In this document: positions 1 through 8,970 of the stretch, one piece after another | Numbering within the stretch: position 1 is the stretch's first letter | Layout of the letters: each line of letters starts with the position of its first letter | Source: QHXQ01 sp036389395 | GTDB taxonomy: Bacteria; Acidobacteriota; Blastocatellia; Pyrinomonadales; Pyrinomonadaceae | NCBI GenBank assembly: GCA_036389395.1 | Contig: DASVPY010000089.1 | Coordinates: forward strand, 124,001-188,000 | Direction: 5' to 3' | Length of the DNA: 64,000 nt | Made by a program: the position numbers and the translations under genes | The notes under the pieces: model-generated | Databases searched by the model: none | Told to the model about the DNA's origin: nothing | Seen by the model: only the letters and a program-made list of their open reading frames with translations

Positions 1-483
1 TGCCTGCTGTTGCTGCTGACGGCCGGCGCGGCGGCGCAGCGCGGCGCGCCGCGGCGCAAGCCGCAACCGAAGGGCGCGGTCTGCGGCGACCCGACCGTCG
101 CCTGCAAGACGAGCGCGACCTTCGAGCCTTACGACCTGCCGTTCCGCATCTCCGAGCGCGCCGTCATCTGGGAGAGCGAGCCGTTCTACGCCGTCGTCCT
201 GAAGAGCGTGCGCGCGCCGAACGACGACTGCCAGAAGTTCGTGCCCGAAGCCGAGCGGCAGGCGGCGCAGCGGTTGTTCCCGAACAACAAGGTCTTCACC
301 TCGCGCTGCGCCGACGCCGGTTCGCTCTACTACACGGGCACGGCCGAGAACGTACACTTCATGGCCGTCTACGCGGGGCGGACGCGCGCAGAGGCCGCGC
401 GCCTGCTCGAACAGGTCAAGACGACGGGCCAGTTTCCGGGCGCGAACCTGCGCCAGATGAGCATCGGCTTCAACGGGACGTGA
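1..483 (+). CDS. Secreted protein of unknown function, 5' end missing
   Basis: The reading frame is open from the first base, so the true start lies outside the window. The visible N-terminus is a run of leucines followed by TAGAAAQ, which looks like the end of a signal peptide; the remaining ~140 residues would be periplasmic or exported. Four cysteines (in VCGDP, VACKT, DDCQK, SRCAD) could form disulfides. I recognise no domain. It ends in TGA at 481-483, about 115 bases before the SRP RNA. Confidence 0.7.
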   Translation, partial: CLLLLLTAGAAAQRGAPRRKPQPKGAVCGDPTVACKTSATFEPYDLPFRISERAVIWESEPFYAVVLKSVRAPNDDCQKFVPEAERQAAQRLFPNNKVFTSRCADAGSLYYTGTAENVHFMAVYAGRTRAEAARLLEQVKTTGQFPGANLRQMSIGFNGT

Positions 484-599
484 GCGGCGCGCGCCGTGTG
501 CGTTTGCTTCGCGCGGCGTGAGCGGTTACAGTTAAGCGACGATGCGGGGCGGCCTTACGAGGCGCGGCGCGCGCATCTAAGCGGTTTGACAATTTATCA

Positions 600-699
600 G
601 ACTTCGGGCTCCGCACAACGTTTGTCGCACGAACCCCGCCAGGCCGGGAACGGAGCAACGGTAGTGCCGGCGGCGTGTGTTGCGGGTCAGTCCGGAGTC
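600..699 (+). ncRNA. ffs: Signal recognition particle RNA (4.5S type)
   Basis: The apical SRP signature is present: CAGG, a CCG/CGG stem closing a GGAA tetraloop (GGAA at 647-650), then AGCA on the 3' side (654-657) and ACGGTAG. Flanking helices fold around it: CCGCC (636-640) with GGCGG (669-673), CGCACG (626-631) with CGTGTG (674-679), CCGCA with TGCGG (681-685), and the ends GACTTCGG (600-607) with CCGGAGTC (692-699). This is the short bacterial form without an Alu domain. It binds Ffh for membrane targeting of nascent proteins. ffs next to dnaX is a common bacterial arrangement, which supports the call. TTGACA lies at 586-591, but I see no convincing -10 at the right distance. Confidence 0.87.
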
Positions 700-713
700 T
701 GGCCAATTCTGTA

Positions 714-814
714 AAAGAGTTGCCGGGCTGTAGCGCCGGGTTGCCGAAGCGGGCGCGGTTGGAGCACAATCCACCGACGCCGCCGCGCCCCGAAGCGCCG
801 CCGGCAACTCTTTT
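714..814 (+). terminator. Large nested hairpin between ffs and the VOC gene
   Basis: AAAAGAGTTGCCGG at 714-727 is exactly complementary to CCGGCAACTCTTTT at 801-814. Inside, CGGGCGCGG (about 749-757) pairs with CCGCGCCCCG (about 783-792), closing a small hairpin around GGTTGGA/TCCACC. The 3' arm ends in CTCTTTTCGTTTT, so it could terminate ffs, although the ~100-base stem is far longer than a normal terminator. It could instead be a leader structure for the VOC gene, whose ATG follows at 825. Confidence 0.5.
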
Positions 815-824
815 CGTTTTCGCC

Positions 825-1214
825 ATGCGCCCCAACTTCAAACGGCTCGACCACGTGCAACTCTGCATCCCGCCCGGCACTGAAGCCCAGGCGCGCGCCT
901 TCTACGGCGGCCTCCTCGGTCTCGCGGAGATCGAGAAGCCCGCGCCCTTGCGCGCCAACGGCGGTATGTGGTTTCAGATCGCCGACATCCAACTCCACAT
1001 CGGCGTCGAAGCCGACCAGAGCAAGTCGAAGCGCCACCCCGCCTTCGAGGTCGAAGACGTGGCGGGCGTCCGCCGCTACCTCGAAGCGCACGGCGTCCGC
1101 ACGCGCGACGAGCCGCAACTCGCGGGCGTCGCCCGCTTCTCCTTCTTCGATCCGTTCGACAACCGCATCGAGTTGCTGGAACGGACTGACAACGACGGCC
1201 GACCGAACAACTGA
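825..1214 (+). CDS. VOC (glyoxalase/bleomycin-resistance fold) protein
   Basis: A 129-residue protein starting RPNFKRLDHVQLCIPPG, the usual first strand of a VOC domain, followed by a helix (EAQARAFYGGLLGL) and a second half ending FFDPFDNRIELLE, the family's metal-ligand strand. Candidate metal ligands are His in LDHVQL, His in LHIGV and Glu in RIELLE. VOC proteins are metal-dependent lyases, dioxygenases or resistance proteins; the substrate cannot be told here. The frame is open well upstream, but that part lies in the hairpin, so ATG 825 is chosen. The last residues (TDNDGRPNN) are encoded by degenerate 7-base repeats that continue to the dnaX start. Confidence 0.85.
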   Translation: MRPNFKRLDHVQLCIPPGTEAQARAFYGGLLGLAEIEKPAPLRANGGMWFQIADIQLHIGVEADQSKSKRHPAFEVEDVAGVRRYLEAHGVRTRDEPQLAGVARFSFFDPFDNRIELLERTDNDGRPNN

Positions 1215-1237
1215 CGACTGACAGCGGACGACGGACA
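1185..1237. repeat. Heptamer array, single arm, at the dnaX start
   Basis: Degenerate 7-base units (ACTGACG, ACTGACA, GCGGACG, ACGGACA) fill 1209-1237 and abut the dnaX ATG at 1238. The run begins inside the 3' end of the VOC gene. No clear complementary arm is present. Confidence 0.6.
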
Positions 1238-3610
1238 ATGTCTTACCAGGTGATCGCGCGCAAGTGGCGGCCGCAGACGTTCGAGGAAGTGACGGGGCAG
1301 GAGCCGATCACGCGCACCCTGCGCGGCGCAATCGAGCACGACCGCCTGCACCACGCCTACCTCTTCTCCGGCGCGCGCGGCGTCGGCAAGACCACGACCG
1401 CGCGCCTCTTGGCCAAGGCGCTCAACTGCCACAAGTCCGACAAGCCGACCCCGACGCCTTGCAAGAGCACCGCCCCCGAAGCCTGCCCTTCGTGCCGCGA
1501 GATCGCCGAGGGGCGCTCGATTGACGTGCTGGAGATCGACGCCGCCTCGAACACCGGCGTGGACAACGTGCGCGAGGCCATCATCAACACGGTGGCGGTG
1601 CGGCCCGCGCGCGACCGCTTCAAGGTCTTCATCATTGACGAAGTCCACATGCTGTCGGGCGCGGCCTTCAACGCCCTGCTGAAGACGCTGGAAGAGCCGC
1701 CGCCGCGCATCGTCTTCATCATGGCGACGACCGAGGCGCACAAAGTCCCCGACACGATCCTGTCGCGCTGCCAGCAGTTCGAGTTCCGCACCATCGCCGC
1801 GCAGAAGATCGCCGAGCGGCTGCGCCTCATTGCCGACGCCGAGCGCGTCGAGATTGACGACGACGCGTTGCGCGAGATCGCGCGCGCGGGCGACGGCTCG
1901 ATGCGCGACGCGCAGTCGGCCTTCGATCAGGTCATCAGCTTCAGCGAGGGGCGCATCACCACGGCGGACGTGGAGGCGGCCTTGGGCCTCGCGAGCGCCG
2001 AGCAGTTGGCGCGCGTCGTCGCGGCGGTCGCCGACGAGCGGCCCGGCGAGGCGCTCGCGGTCGTGGACGATCTGGTCATGCGCGGGCACGACCTGCGCAA
2101 CTTCTGCCGCGACCTGCTCGCGCACCTGCGCGATCTGCTCGTCGCCAAGATCGGCGGCGGCGCGGAGGACGGCGACGAGACCGCGCGCCGCCACGCCGCG
2201 GCCGCCGCCGCGTTCTCCGAGTCCGACCTCGTGCGCTTCTTCCACAGCCTGACCGACACGGAGCAGAAGCTGCGCGAGGGCGCGCACCCGCGCTACCAAC
2301 TCGAAGTCGGTCTCGTCAAACTGATCGAGATGCGCCGGCTCGCGCCGATCACGCAGATTATCGAACGGCTCGGCGCGCTCGAAGAGGCCCTGCGCACGGG
2401 GCGCACGCCGCTCGCCGACGCCACTTCGGGCGCGCCCCCCGGCGGCGCTCCCCCGCGCACCGGCGGCGGCCGCGGCACACCGTCCGCCCCCTCGCGTACT
2501 TCAACGCCGCGCGCCGCCGAGGGCGACACATCAGGCGCGGCGGCCGCGCACTCGTCCGCGGCCGCGCCTTCATCAGCGTTCACGTCCTTATCTGCGGACG
2601 CGCCTTCGTCCGCGAGTGCGCCTTCATCCGCGGGCGCAGCCTCGTCCGCAGTTTCATCCGCGGCCTCGCCTTCGTCCGCGGCTTCGTCCCTGTCCGCGGC
2701 CGCGCCGCCGCCCTCGTCGCAGCCCGCCGCACCTGCGCCGTCGCGCGCCGCGTCCGCATCGCCCGCCGCGTTCGTGGCGAAGCCGGCGAGCGACCAAGCG
2801 CCGACGCGCGACCCGCTCGACTGGTCGGCGCACAGCGCGGGCGGCTCTACCGCCGACGCCCCGTTCTGGGAGACGCTCGCCGCGCCCGACGCGACGACCG
2901 CGCAGACGCAAAACGTCGCGTCGCCACAAAACGACGCGCCGTCACAAACGGCCGCCGCGTCCTCGTCGTCCGCGCACGCGAGCGCGCCGCCATCCGCGAG
3001 CGCCGCGTCACCGGCATCCGGCGTGTCGCCACGCGCGTCGGGCGGGTCGCCGGGCGCGCCGCTCAGGTTGGTGACGAAGTCGGGTGCGCCGCCGGCGCAA
3101 ACGTCGCAGACGGGCGGGAAGTCTTCGTTCGCGTCGCGCGGCTGGCGCGTGCCGGGGCGCGACGATCTGCCGGAGGAGCCGCCGGAGTTCGCGCGCCGGA
3201 GCGGGCGCGGCGACGCGCTCGCCGAGCAGGTCAAGCGCGCGCTCGAAGAGCGGCGCAGGCCTCTGCTCGCCACGGCGCTCGACGGCGCGCGCAAGGCCGA
3301 GTTGGCGGGCGACGAGTTTTACGTCGAGTTCGCGCCGGAGCGTAAGCACCTGCGCGACAGCCTCAACAAGCCGGACGCGATGAAGTTGCTGCGCGACGTG
3401 TGCCGCGAGGTCGTGGGGCGCGACGTGGGCGTGCGCGTCGTCGTGCGCGAGGCGGGCGAGTCCGACGCGCCGCCCACGCGCGAAGACGAAGAGCTGCGCG
3501 CGCGCCAGGAACTACGCCAGATGGCCGAGAACCACCCGGCCGTCCAACACCTCCTGCGCACCTTCCGCGCCGAGATCATAGACGTGCGCCGCGTCGAGCC
3601 GGAAAGCTGA
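1238..3610 (+). CDS. dnaX: DNA polymerase III subunit gamma/tau
   Basis: A 790-residue clamp-loader ATPase subunit. Residues 1-~220 hold the AAA+ core: Walker A GARGVGKTTTAR (45-56), a four-cysteine zinc module (Cys in LNCHK, PCKST and ACPSCRE), a Walker B region IIDEVHML, and the SRC motif in ILSRCQQF. Domains II-III follow to about residue 390. Residues ~390-620 are a low-complexity Ala/Ser/Pro linker, much of it a repeated SSA(A) pattern; the C-terminal ~170 residues are charged and tau-like. It loads the beta clamp at the replication fork. ybaB and recR, often immediately downstream of dnaX, are instead about 28 kb away. I see no obvious A-rich slippery site for a programmed frameshift. 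Confidence 0.96.
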   Translation: MSYQVIARKWRPQTFEEVTGQEPITRTLRGAIEHDRLHHAYLFSGARGVGKTTTARLLAKALNCHKSDKPTPTPCKSTAPEACPSCREIAEGRSIDVLEIDAASNTGVDNVREAIINTVAVRPARDRFKVFIIDEVHMLSGAAFNALLKTLEEPPPRIVFIMATTEAHKVPDTILSRCQQFEFRTIAAQKIAERLRLIADAERVEIDDDALREIARAGDGSMRDAQSAFDQVISFSEGRITTADVEAALGLASAEQLARVVAAVADERPGEALAVVDDLVMRGHDLRNFCRDLLAHLRDLLVAKIGGGAEDGDETARRHAAAAAAFSESDLVRFFHSLTDTEQKLREGAHPRYQLEVGLVKLIEMRRLAPITQIIERLGALEEALRTGRTPLADATSGAPPGGAPPRTGGGRGTPSAPSRTSTPRAAEGDTSGAAAAHSSAAAPSSAFTSLSADAPSSASAPSSAGAASSAVSSAASPSSAASSLSAAAPPPSSQPAAPAPSRAASASPAAFVAKPASDQAPTRDPLDWSAHSAGGSTADAPFWETLAAPDATTAQTQNVASPQNDAPSQTAAASSSSAHASAPPSASAASPASGVSPRASGGSPGAPLRLVTKSGAPPAQTSQTGGKSSFASRGWRVPGRDDLPEEPPEFARRSGRGDALAEQVKRALEERRRPLLATALDGARKAELAGDEFYVEFAPERKHLRDSLNKPDAMKLLRDVCREVVGRDVGVRVVVREAGESDAPPTREDEELRARQELRQMAENHPAVQHLLRTFRAEIIDVRRVEPES

Positions 3611-3736
3611 AAAGCGGTTAGTGGTTAGTGGTTAGTTGTTATTTGTTCTTCAGGCGTAAATCGCGCGCTGAAGGTGAACAGGCAATCGGCGCGACAAGAA
3701 CAACTAACGACTAACAACTAACCGCTAACAGCTTTT
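3609..3736. repeat. Heptamer hairpin (GGTTAGT type)
   Basis: The left arm 3609-3650 contains GGTTAGT three times in tandem; the right arm 3696-3736 is its degenerate complement (CTAACGA, CTAACAA, CTAACCG). Arms are ~41 bases with a ~45-base loop. It starts at the dnaX stop and ends 51 bases before the next gene. Confidence 0.85.
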
Positions 3737-3787
3737 GAGAACCGGGCCACGCGGCGGGGCGTATAGGCTGGCGGAGGTAAGTTTGGT

Positions 3788-4000
3788 ATGAGGCGTCGTG
3801 ATCCGATCATCGCGGGCATTCTCAGTTTTCTCATCCCAGGGTTGGGGCAACTCTACAACGGGCAGATTTTTTGGGGCATCCTGTGGCTGGTCTTGACCGG
3901 CGTCTCGTGGATCGGCTCGGCCGGTCTGCTCGGCTGGATCAGTCACCTCTTAGCGGCCTACTTCGCTTACCAGTACGCCAAAGATCACCCGGTGCGCTAA
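3788..4000 (+). CDS. Small TM2-like membrane protein
   Basis: A 70-residue protein with two hydrophobic segments: one around IIAGILSFLIPGLGQLYNGQ, then a continuous hydrophobic run from IFWGILW through AAYFAYQYA. The PGLGQLYNG turn is characteristic of TM2-domain and related small bacterial membrane proteins. GGAGG lies about ten bases before ATG 3788. TM2-family function is poorly known; nothing nearby assigns a role. Confidence 0.75.
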   Translation: MRRRDPIIAGILSFLIPGLGQLYNGQIFWGILWLVLTGVSWIGSAGLLGWISHLLAAYFAYQYAKDHPVR

Positions 4001-4064
4001 AAAAGCAGTGACGAGTGACGAGCAAGAAGCTTCTTCTTGTCACTCGTCACCCGTCACGGCTTTT
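4000..4064. repeat. Heptamer hairpin (GTGACGA type), terminator-like
   Basis: The left arm 4000-4030 has AAAAGCAGTGACGAGTGACG and the right arm 4031-4064 reads back as CACTCGTCACCCGTCACGGC then TTTT. The tight loop and terminal TTTT make it a plausible terminator for the TM2-like gene. The rest of the gap to 4270 shows no further feature. Confidence 0.8.
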
Positions 4065-4270
4065 GCCGGCTCGGCAGTTCGGCGCGCGGCGCGCGGCCCC
4101 CTGACGTGGAGGCTTGCGCGTCGCGCGCGCCCGCGCGTTGACAGTCCCCGCGGCGCGTTCCTATACTCGCCCGTCGCTCTAGCGGGCCTGAAGTCCCTGC
4201 CGCACTCGCTTTCGTCTCCCTAAACTTTAAGCAGCCACGGCCGGCCCGCTCGCGCGTGGAGTCATCCGCC

Positions 4271-6265
4271 ATGAAACGCTCGCTCGCCAGCCTCGCCGCC
4301 GCCCTCGCGCTGCTCGCGCTCGCCGCCCCGGCCGCCGCCAAAGACACCTGGCTCAGCGTCCGCTCGCAGAACTTCCTGCTCATCGGCAACGCCTCCGAGC
4401 GCGAGATCAGACAGGTCGGCGCGCGGCTCGAACAGTTCCGCCACGTCTTCCTCCGGCTGTTCCCGCAGACCGGCGGGCCGGCGACCACGCCGACCACCGT
4501 CGTCGTCTTCAAAAGCGACGACGCCTACAAGCCCTTCAAGCCGCTCTACAACGGCCGGCCGCAGGAGCACCTGGCGGGCTACTTCCAGCAGGGCGAGGAC
4601 GTGAACTACATCACGCTCACCGCCGCGCCGCGCGCCGACGGCAACCCCTTCGGCACGATCTTCCACGAGTACACGCACCTGCTCGTGGCCAACAACCTGA
4701 GCGACCCGCCCGTCTGGTTCAACGAGGGGCTGGCCGAGTACTACAGCACGTTCGAGCTGACGGACGACAGCAAGCGCATCATGCTCGGCAAGCCGATCCC
4801 CAGCCACGTCCTGCTGCTGCGCCGCCAGTTCATGCGGCTCGAAGACCTCCTGCGCGTCACGCACGACTCGCCCGCCTACAACGAGGGCGACAAGCGCACC
4901 ATCTTCTACGCCGAGGCGTGGGCCTTCGTCCACTTCCTCTTGCAAGGCGACAAGGGGCAGCGCGTGCCGCAGCTCGCGCGCTTCAGCGAACTGTTGCGCG
5001 CCGGCACGCCGCTCGAAGAGAGCTTCCGCCGGGCCTTCGAGTCGGACTTCGCCACGGTCGAAAAGGCCTTGCGCAAGTACGTGCAGAGCGACACGTACCG
5101 CGTGCAGTTCTTCCCCGGCGCGCCCGCGCTTGAGTTCGACGCCGAGATGCAGACCAGCCCGCTCGAAGAGGCGCGGGCGCTCGCCTACCTCGGCGATCTG
5201 CTCTACCACACGCACCGCTACGACGACGCCGAGAAGTACCTGCGCCGCGCGCTCGCGCTCGCGCCCGACCTCGCGCCGGCCCACGCCACACTCGGCATTG
5301 TTAACGTCCGCCAGCACCGCTACGACGAGGCGCTCCAGGCGCTCGCCCGCGCCACCGCGCTCGACCCGCAGAGCTACCTCGCGCACTACTACCTGGCCGA
5401 AGCACTCCACCGCCAGGCGCTCGGCCCTGACAGTGTGATCGTGCGCTACCCGCCGCCGGTCGCCGCCCGGATGCGCGCCGCCCTGAAGCGCAGCCTTGCG
5501 TTGAACCCGCGCTTCGCCGAGGCGTGCCACCTGCTCGCCTTCCTCGACATGGTCAACGAGGAGGAACTCGTAGACGCGACCGCGCTCGTGCTGCGCGCGC
5601 GCGAACTCAGGCCCGACCGCCTGCGCTACGTGATCACGCTCTCCCGCGTCTACATGCGCCGCGAGCAGTTCGACCCGGCGCGCGAAGTGCTCCGGCAACT
5701 GCTGCGCGGCGCGAACGCCGACGGCCAGACGCGCGCCGACGCCCGCGCCACGCTCGAACTGATCGACAGCTACGAGTCGCAGCGCGCGCGCGTCCGCGCC
5801 GTCAACGCGCAGGTCGAGGCGCTGGCGCGCGGGCAGTTGGGCGGCGACCCGGCCGCGCGTCTGTCGTCCGCCGCGCCGCCGGACGAAGCCGCGCCGCCCG
5901 CGCCCGAGCCGACGCCGCGGCCCGAAGACCTCCGGCCGCGCATCAAGCGGCGCACGGACGGCCCGCAGGTGCGCGGCCTGCTCCGCGGGATCGACTGCAC
6001 GGGCGGCGAGAGCGTCGTCTTCCAGGTGCAGGCCGCCGACGGCCGGCTCTACAAGTTCCACGCCGAGCAGTTCAACCGCGTCAAGATGGTCGCCTACGTG
6101 CCCGGCTTCGCCGGCACGAACATCACCTGCGGCCCCGTCAAGCAAGAACTCTTCGTCGTCCTCACCTACCGCCCCGCCCCCCCGCAACAGCCCCGCCCCA
6201 AGTACGACGGCGAAGCCATCGCATTAGACCTCATCACGAAAGACATGGAAGTCGAGCCGGAGTGA
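4271..6265 (+). CDS. Secreted TPR protein with a gluzincin-type metallopeptidase domain (DUF1570-like)
   Basis: A 664-residue protein with a clear signal peptide (KRSLASLAAALALLALAAPAAA). The zinc-peptidase motif HEYTH is at about 132-136, followed by WFNEGLAEYYS with the third ligand Glu near 152, the HExxH...E arrangement of gluzincins and of DUF1570-like proteins. From ~280 to ~500 there are TPR-like repeats (ALAYLGDLLYHTHRYDDAEK, LRRALALAPDLAPAHATLG and more). The C-terminal ~90 residues form a small domain after a Pro-rich linker. Likely a periplasmic or outer-membrane-associated protease or scaffold; substrate unknown. An in-frame GTG at 4256 exists, but ATG 4271 opens the signal peptide directly. 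Confidence 0.82.
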   Translation: MKRSLASLAAALALLALAAPAAAKDTWLSVRSQNFLLIGNASEREIRQVGARLEQFRHVFLRLFPQTGGPATTPTTVVVFKSDDAYKPFKPLYNGRPQEHLAGYFQQGEDVNYITLTAAPRADGNPFGTIFHEYTHLLVANNLSDPPVWFNEGLAEYYSTFELTDDSKRIMLGKPIPSHVLLLRRQFMRLEDLLRVTHDSPAYNEGDKRTIFYAEAWAFVHFLLQGDKGQRVPQLARFSELLRAGTPLEESFRRAFESDFATVEKALRKYVQSDTYRVQFFPGAPALEFDAEMQTSPLEEARALAYLGDLLYHTHRYDDAEKYLRRALALAPDLAPAHATLGIVNVRQHRYDEALQALARATALDPQSYLAHYYLAEALHRQALGPDSVIVRYPPPVAARMRAALKRSLALNPRFAEACHLLAFLDMVNEEELVDATALVLRARELRPDRLRYVITLSRVYMRREQFDPAREVLRQLLRGANADGQTRADARATLELIDSYESQRARVRAVNAQVEALARGQLGGDPAARLSSAAPPDEAAPPAPEPTPRPEDLRPRIKRRTDGPQVRGLLRGIDCTGGESVVFQVQAADGRLYKFHAEQFNRVKMVAYVPGFAGTNITCGPVKQELFVVLTYRPAPPQQPRPKYDGEAIALDLITKDMEVEPE

Positions 6266-6267
6266 AG

Positions 6268-6300
6268 CGAAGGCGAAGGGCGAAGGGCGAAGGGCGAAAG
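6268..6300. repeat. Tandem heptamer array (GAAGGGC)
   Basis: Three consecutive GAAGGGC units with degenerate flanking copies, immediately after the TPR-peptidase stop. There is no complementary arm. It lies between two convergent genes. Confidence 0.75.
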
Positions 6301-6342
6301 TGAGAATGGTGTTGGTGCGGCGCGGGTGGTGGCGCGGCGCGG

Positions 6343-6909
6343 TCACTGCGGGGGCGCGAAGAAAAGCTTGCTGATGGAACAGGTGAAGCCGGGCAACATG
6401 GGCGACGTGAGCGCGTCCTGCTCGTAGAGCGTCGCCGCCAACCGCAACGCGCCCTGCTCGCGCCGGTGGACTTCGACGACGCGCTGCATCCAGTTCACGA
6501 CCCAATACTCCATCACGCCGCGCCGCGAGTAGAGTTCGAGTTTCGCCTGCCGGTCGCGCTGCTCGTTCGCCGCGCCCGGCGAGAGCACCTCGACAACGAG
6601 TTCGGGCGCGGCGCGTAGGTGGCCCGCCGCGTCGAGCGCGCCAGCCAGTCGCGCCCAACTGATCCACACTACGTCGGGCGCAACGTCGTCGTCATCGGCG
6701 AACAGAAGACCCGGCGCGGCGTTAGCCATGCCCGTCCCCGTCCGCTCGCTCCACTCCTGAAGGAAACGGTTCAACTGTCCGCACACGTACTGGTGCGCCC
6801 AGCTCGGTTGGCGTGACACGTGTAGGTCTCCTCCGATCAGTTCGTAACGCTGCCCGTCCTCCGGCATGAGGGCGAGATCGGCGGCGGTGAATTTCTCGAC
6901 GCGAGCCAT
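6343..6909 (-). CDS. Uma2 family protein (DUF820 putative endonuclease)
   Basis: A 188-residue protein beginning ARVEKFTAADLALMPEDG, then the family hallmark RYELIGGDL, an internal VAPDVVWIS and PELVVEVLSPG, and RQAKLELYSRRGVMEYWVVN. The E...PD...E-x-(V)...K series matches the PD-(D/E)XK-like fold of Uma2 proteins. They are common in Cyanobacteria, Chloroflexi and Acidobacteria, usually in many copies, and their function is unproven. ATG 6909 is preferred; an in-frame GTG at 6921 would add four residues. Confidence 0.85.
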   Translation of the reverse strand: MARVEKFTAADLALMPEDGQRYELIGGDLHVSRQPSWAHQYVCGQLNRFLQEWSERTGTGMANAAPGLLFADDDDVAPDVVWISWARLAGALDAAGHLRAAPELVVEVLSPGAANEQRDRQAKLELYSRRGVMEYWVVNWMQRVVEVHRREQGALRLAATLYEQDALTSPMLPGFTCSISKLFFAPPQ

Positions 6910-6988
6910 GTCGTTACTCACTTTCGTCGGCGGCCTCTGGCACGCATTCTAAGCCAAAGCAGGCGGGAAGGGAACGAGCGTCGGCGGA

Positions 6989-8956
6989 TCAATACGGCGG
7001 TTTTTTTGCAGGCGGGACGGCGCGGGGGATGTCGGCGCTGGCGGGGGAGACGGGGGCGTTGCCGGGCGTTTGCAGGGCGGGCTTGTTGCGACCGGGGAGG
7101 GGCAGGCGCGGGAGGTTGACGGTCTCGACCTCTTCGGCGCGGCGCAGGATGACGCCGCCGCGGCCCGCGACCCACGCGGCCGTGCCGCCGCGGTAGGCGA
7201 CGCCGTAGAGCGGCACGCTCGTCGCCCCCGCGACCATGCGCCACGTGCGCCCGCCGTCCGTGGTTTGCAGCACGCGCCCCTGATCGCCGACCACGAGCGC
7301 GTCGTCGCGCCCGGCGGCGGCGACGGCGTAGAGGTTGATCTTTATGCCGCTCTCCTGATCCTGCCACGTGCGCCCGCCGTCGTCCGTGCGCAGGATGAGA
7401 CCCGCCGCGCCGACGATGTAGCCCCGCCCTTTGTCGGTGAACGTCAGCCCGTAGAGCCACTCCTTCACGCGCAGGTCAACGAAGTGCCACGTCTCGCCGC
7501 CGTCTTCGGTGCGCAGGATCGTCCCCTGCGAGCCGACGGCCGTGGCATGTTGCGCGTCGGCGAAGGCCACGTCTTCGAGCCAGGTGAGCGTGCCCGAAGG
7601 TCTGAGTTGCCACGTCTGCCCGCCGTCTTCGGTGCGCAGGATCGTGCCGCGCGCGCCGACCGCCAGCCCGTGCTGCGCGTCGGCGAAGTGGACGCCGAAG
7701 AGATCGACCGACACGTCCGGCACTTCGATCTGCTCCCAACTGAGACCGCCGCTCTGCGTGCGCAGGAGCGTGGCGCGCGCGCCCACGGCCCAGCCGTGCG
7801 TCTCGTCCGTGAAGAAGACGCGCGCGAGCCGCGCCTCGGTCGGCGTCGGGCGCACAGTCCAGCGCCGCCCGCCGGTGGCGGTGGCGAGCACGCGCCCGCG
7901 CGCGCCGACCGCCCAGCCGCGCGAGGAGTCGAGGAAGAACACGTCGGTCAGATCGTCGCGCCCGCCTTCGGTCAAACGCCGCCAGATGATGCCGCCGTCG
8001 TCCGTACGCAGGATCAGGCCGTCGTGCCCGGCGGCCCAGCCCGTCTGCTCGTCCGCGAAGAAGACGGTGGCGAGCCGCGGCGCGGTCTTGACGTTGACCG
8101 GCAGCCAGGACGTGCCGCCGTCGCCCGTCGCCAGCACGAGGCCGTCCGCGCCCGTCGCCCAGCCGTTGCGTTCGTCGAGGAAGAAGACCGAGAGCAGATC
8201 GGCCGACTGGAAGATGTCCACGCGCGCCCAACTCTGCCCGCCGTCCTCGGTGCGCAAGACCAGCCCGCCGTAGCCGACGACGACGGCGCGCGCCGACGCG
8301 CCCGCGAACGCCACGCCCGTCAGGGGCAGCTTCTCTTCGGGCGACTTGTCGGCCCACGTCGCGCCGCCGTCCGCCGTCACTAAGAGCGTCCCGCGGTCGC
8401 CCACCACCACGCCCGTCCGCTCGTCCGCGAACGAGACGGCGAAGAGGTGCGCGCGCACGTTCGACTCTTGCGCGCGCCAGGTGCGCCCGCCGTCCGCGGT
8501 GGCGATGATGCTGCCGTATGTGCCGACCGCCCAGCCGTGCGCGGCATCTTTGCCGGCGAACGCGACCGCGGCGAGGTGATCGTGCGTCGGCGTCTGCCGG
8601 CGCACCCAACGCTCGCCGCCGTTCTCCGTCGTCAACACGACGCCGCGCGCGCCGACGGCGACGGCCGCCGCCTTGTCTTTCACGTACAGCCCGTAGAGCG
8701 GCGTGCCCACGGGCGCGGTCTGCGCCTCCCACTGGAAGCCGCCGTCGTCCGTGCGCAGGATCGCGCCGTCCGCGCCGACCGCCCAGCCGTGCCGCTTGTC
8801 GGCCGCGAACCGGACGGCGTTGAGCGCGTTCCCCTGCGGCAGCGGGTTCTGCCACAGCCACCCGCGCACCTGCGCCGCCGCGCACCAAGCCCCCGCCGCC
8901 GTCAGCAGAAGACAGAGGCAGGCGCGGCGCGCGAACGTGTGTGCGGAGACGAACAT
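6989..8956 (-). CDS. Secreted Ycf48/BNR-repeat beta-propeller protein
   Basis: About 655 residues with a signal peptide (FARRACLCLLLTAAGAWCAAAQ), then at least twelve repeats of ~45 residues built around TxDGGxxW preceded by GWAVG or GLAVG. This is the Ycf48/Hcf136-like photosystem II assembly factor family, which in non-photosynthetic bacteria are secreted propellers of unknown role; no photosynthesis gene is nearby. Residues after the last repeat are Pro-rich. The frame extends upstream to 9040, but that part is encoded by a repeat hairpin, so ATG 8956 before the signal peptide is chosen. Confidence 0.85.
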   Translation of the reverse strand: MFVSAHTFARRACLCLLLTAAGAWCAAAQVRGWLWQNPLPQGNALNAVRFAADKRHGWAVGADGAILRTDDGGFQWEAQTAPVGTPLYGLYVKDKAAAVAVGARGVVLTTENGGERWVRRQTPTHDHLAAVAFAGKDAAHGWAVGTYGSIIATADGGRTWRAQESNVRAHLFAVSFADERTGVVVGDRGTLLVTADGGATWADKSPEEKLPLTGVAFAGASARAVVVGYGGLVLRTEDGGQSWARVDIFQSADLLSVFFLDERNGWATGADGLVLATGDGGTSWLPVNVKTAPRLATVFFADEQTGWAAGHDGLILRTDDGGIIWRRLTEGGRDDLTDVFFLDSSRGWAVGARGRVLATATGGRRWTVRPTPTEARLARVFFTDETHGWAVGARATLLRTQSGGLSWEQIEVPDVSVDLFGVHFADAQHGLAVGARGTILRTEDGGQTWQLRPSGTLTWLEDVAFADAQHATAVGSQGTILRTEDGGETWHFVDLRVKEWLYGLTFTDKGRGYIVGAAGLILRTDDGGRTWQDQESGIKINLYAVAAAGRDDALVVGDQGRVLQTTDGGRTWRMVAGATSVPLYGVAYRGGTAAWVAGRGGVILRRAEEVETVNLPRLPLPGRNKPALQTPGNAPVSPASADIPRAVPPAKKPPY

Positions 8957-8970
8957 GCGATCTGCGGCCA

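Noticed and set aside
4262..6187. Long minus-strand frame (641 codons) opposite the TPR metallopeptidase
   Set aside because: Val/Arg/Glu-rich shadow of a GC-rich gene with a signal peptide and HEYTH motif on the other strand.
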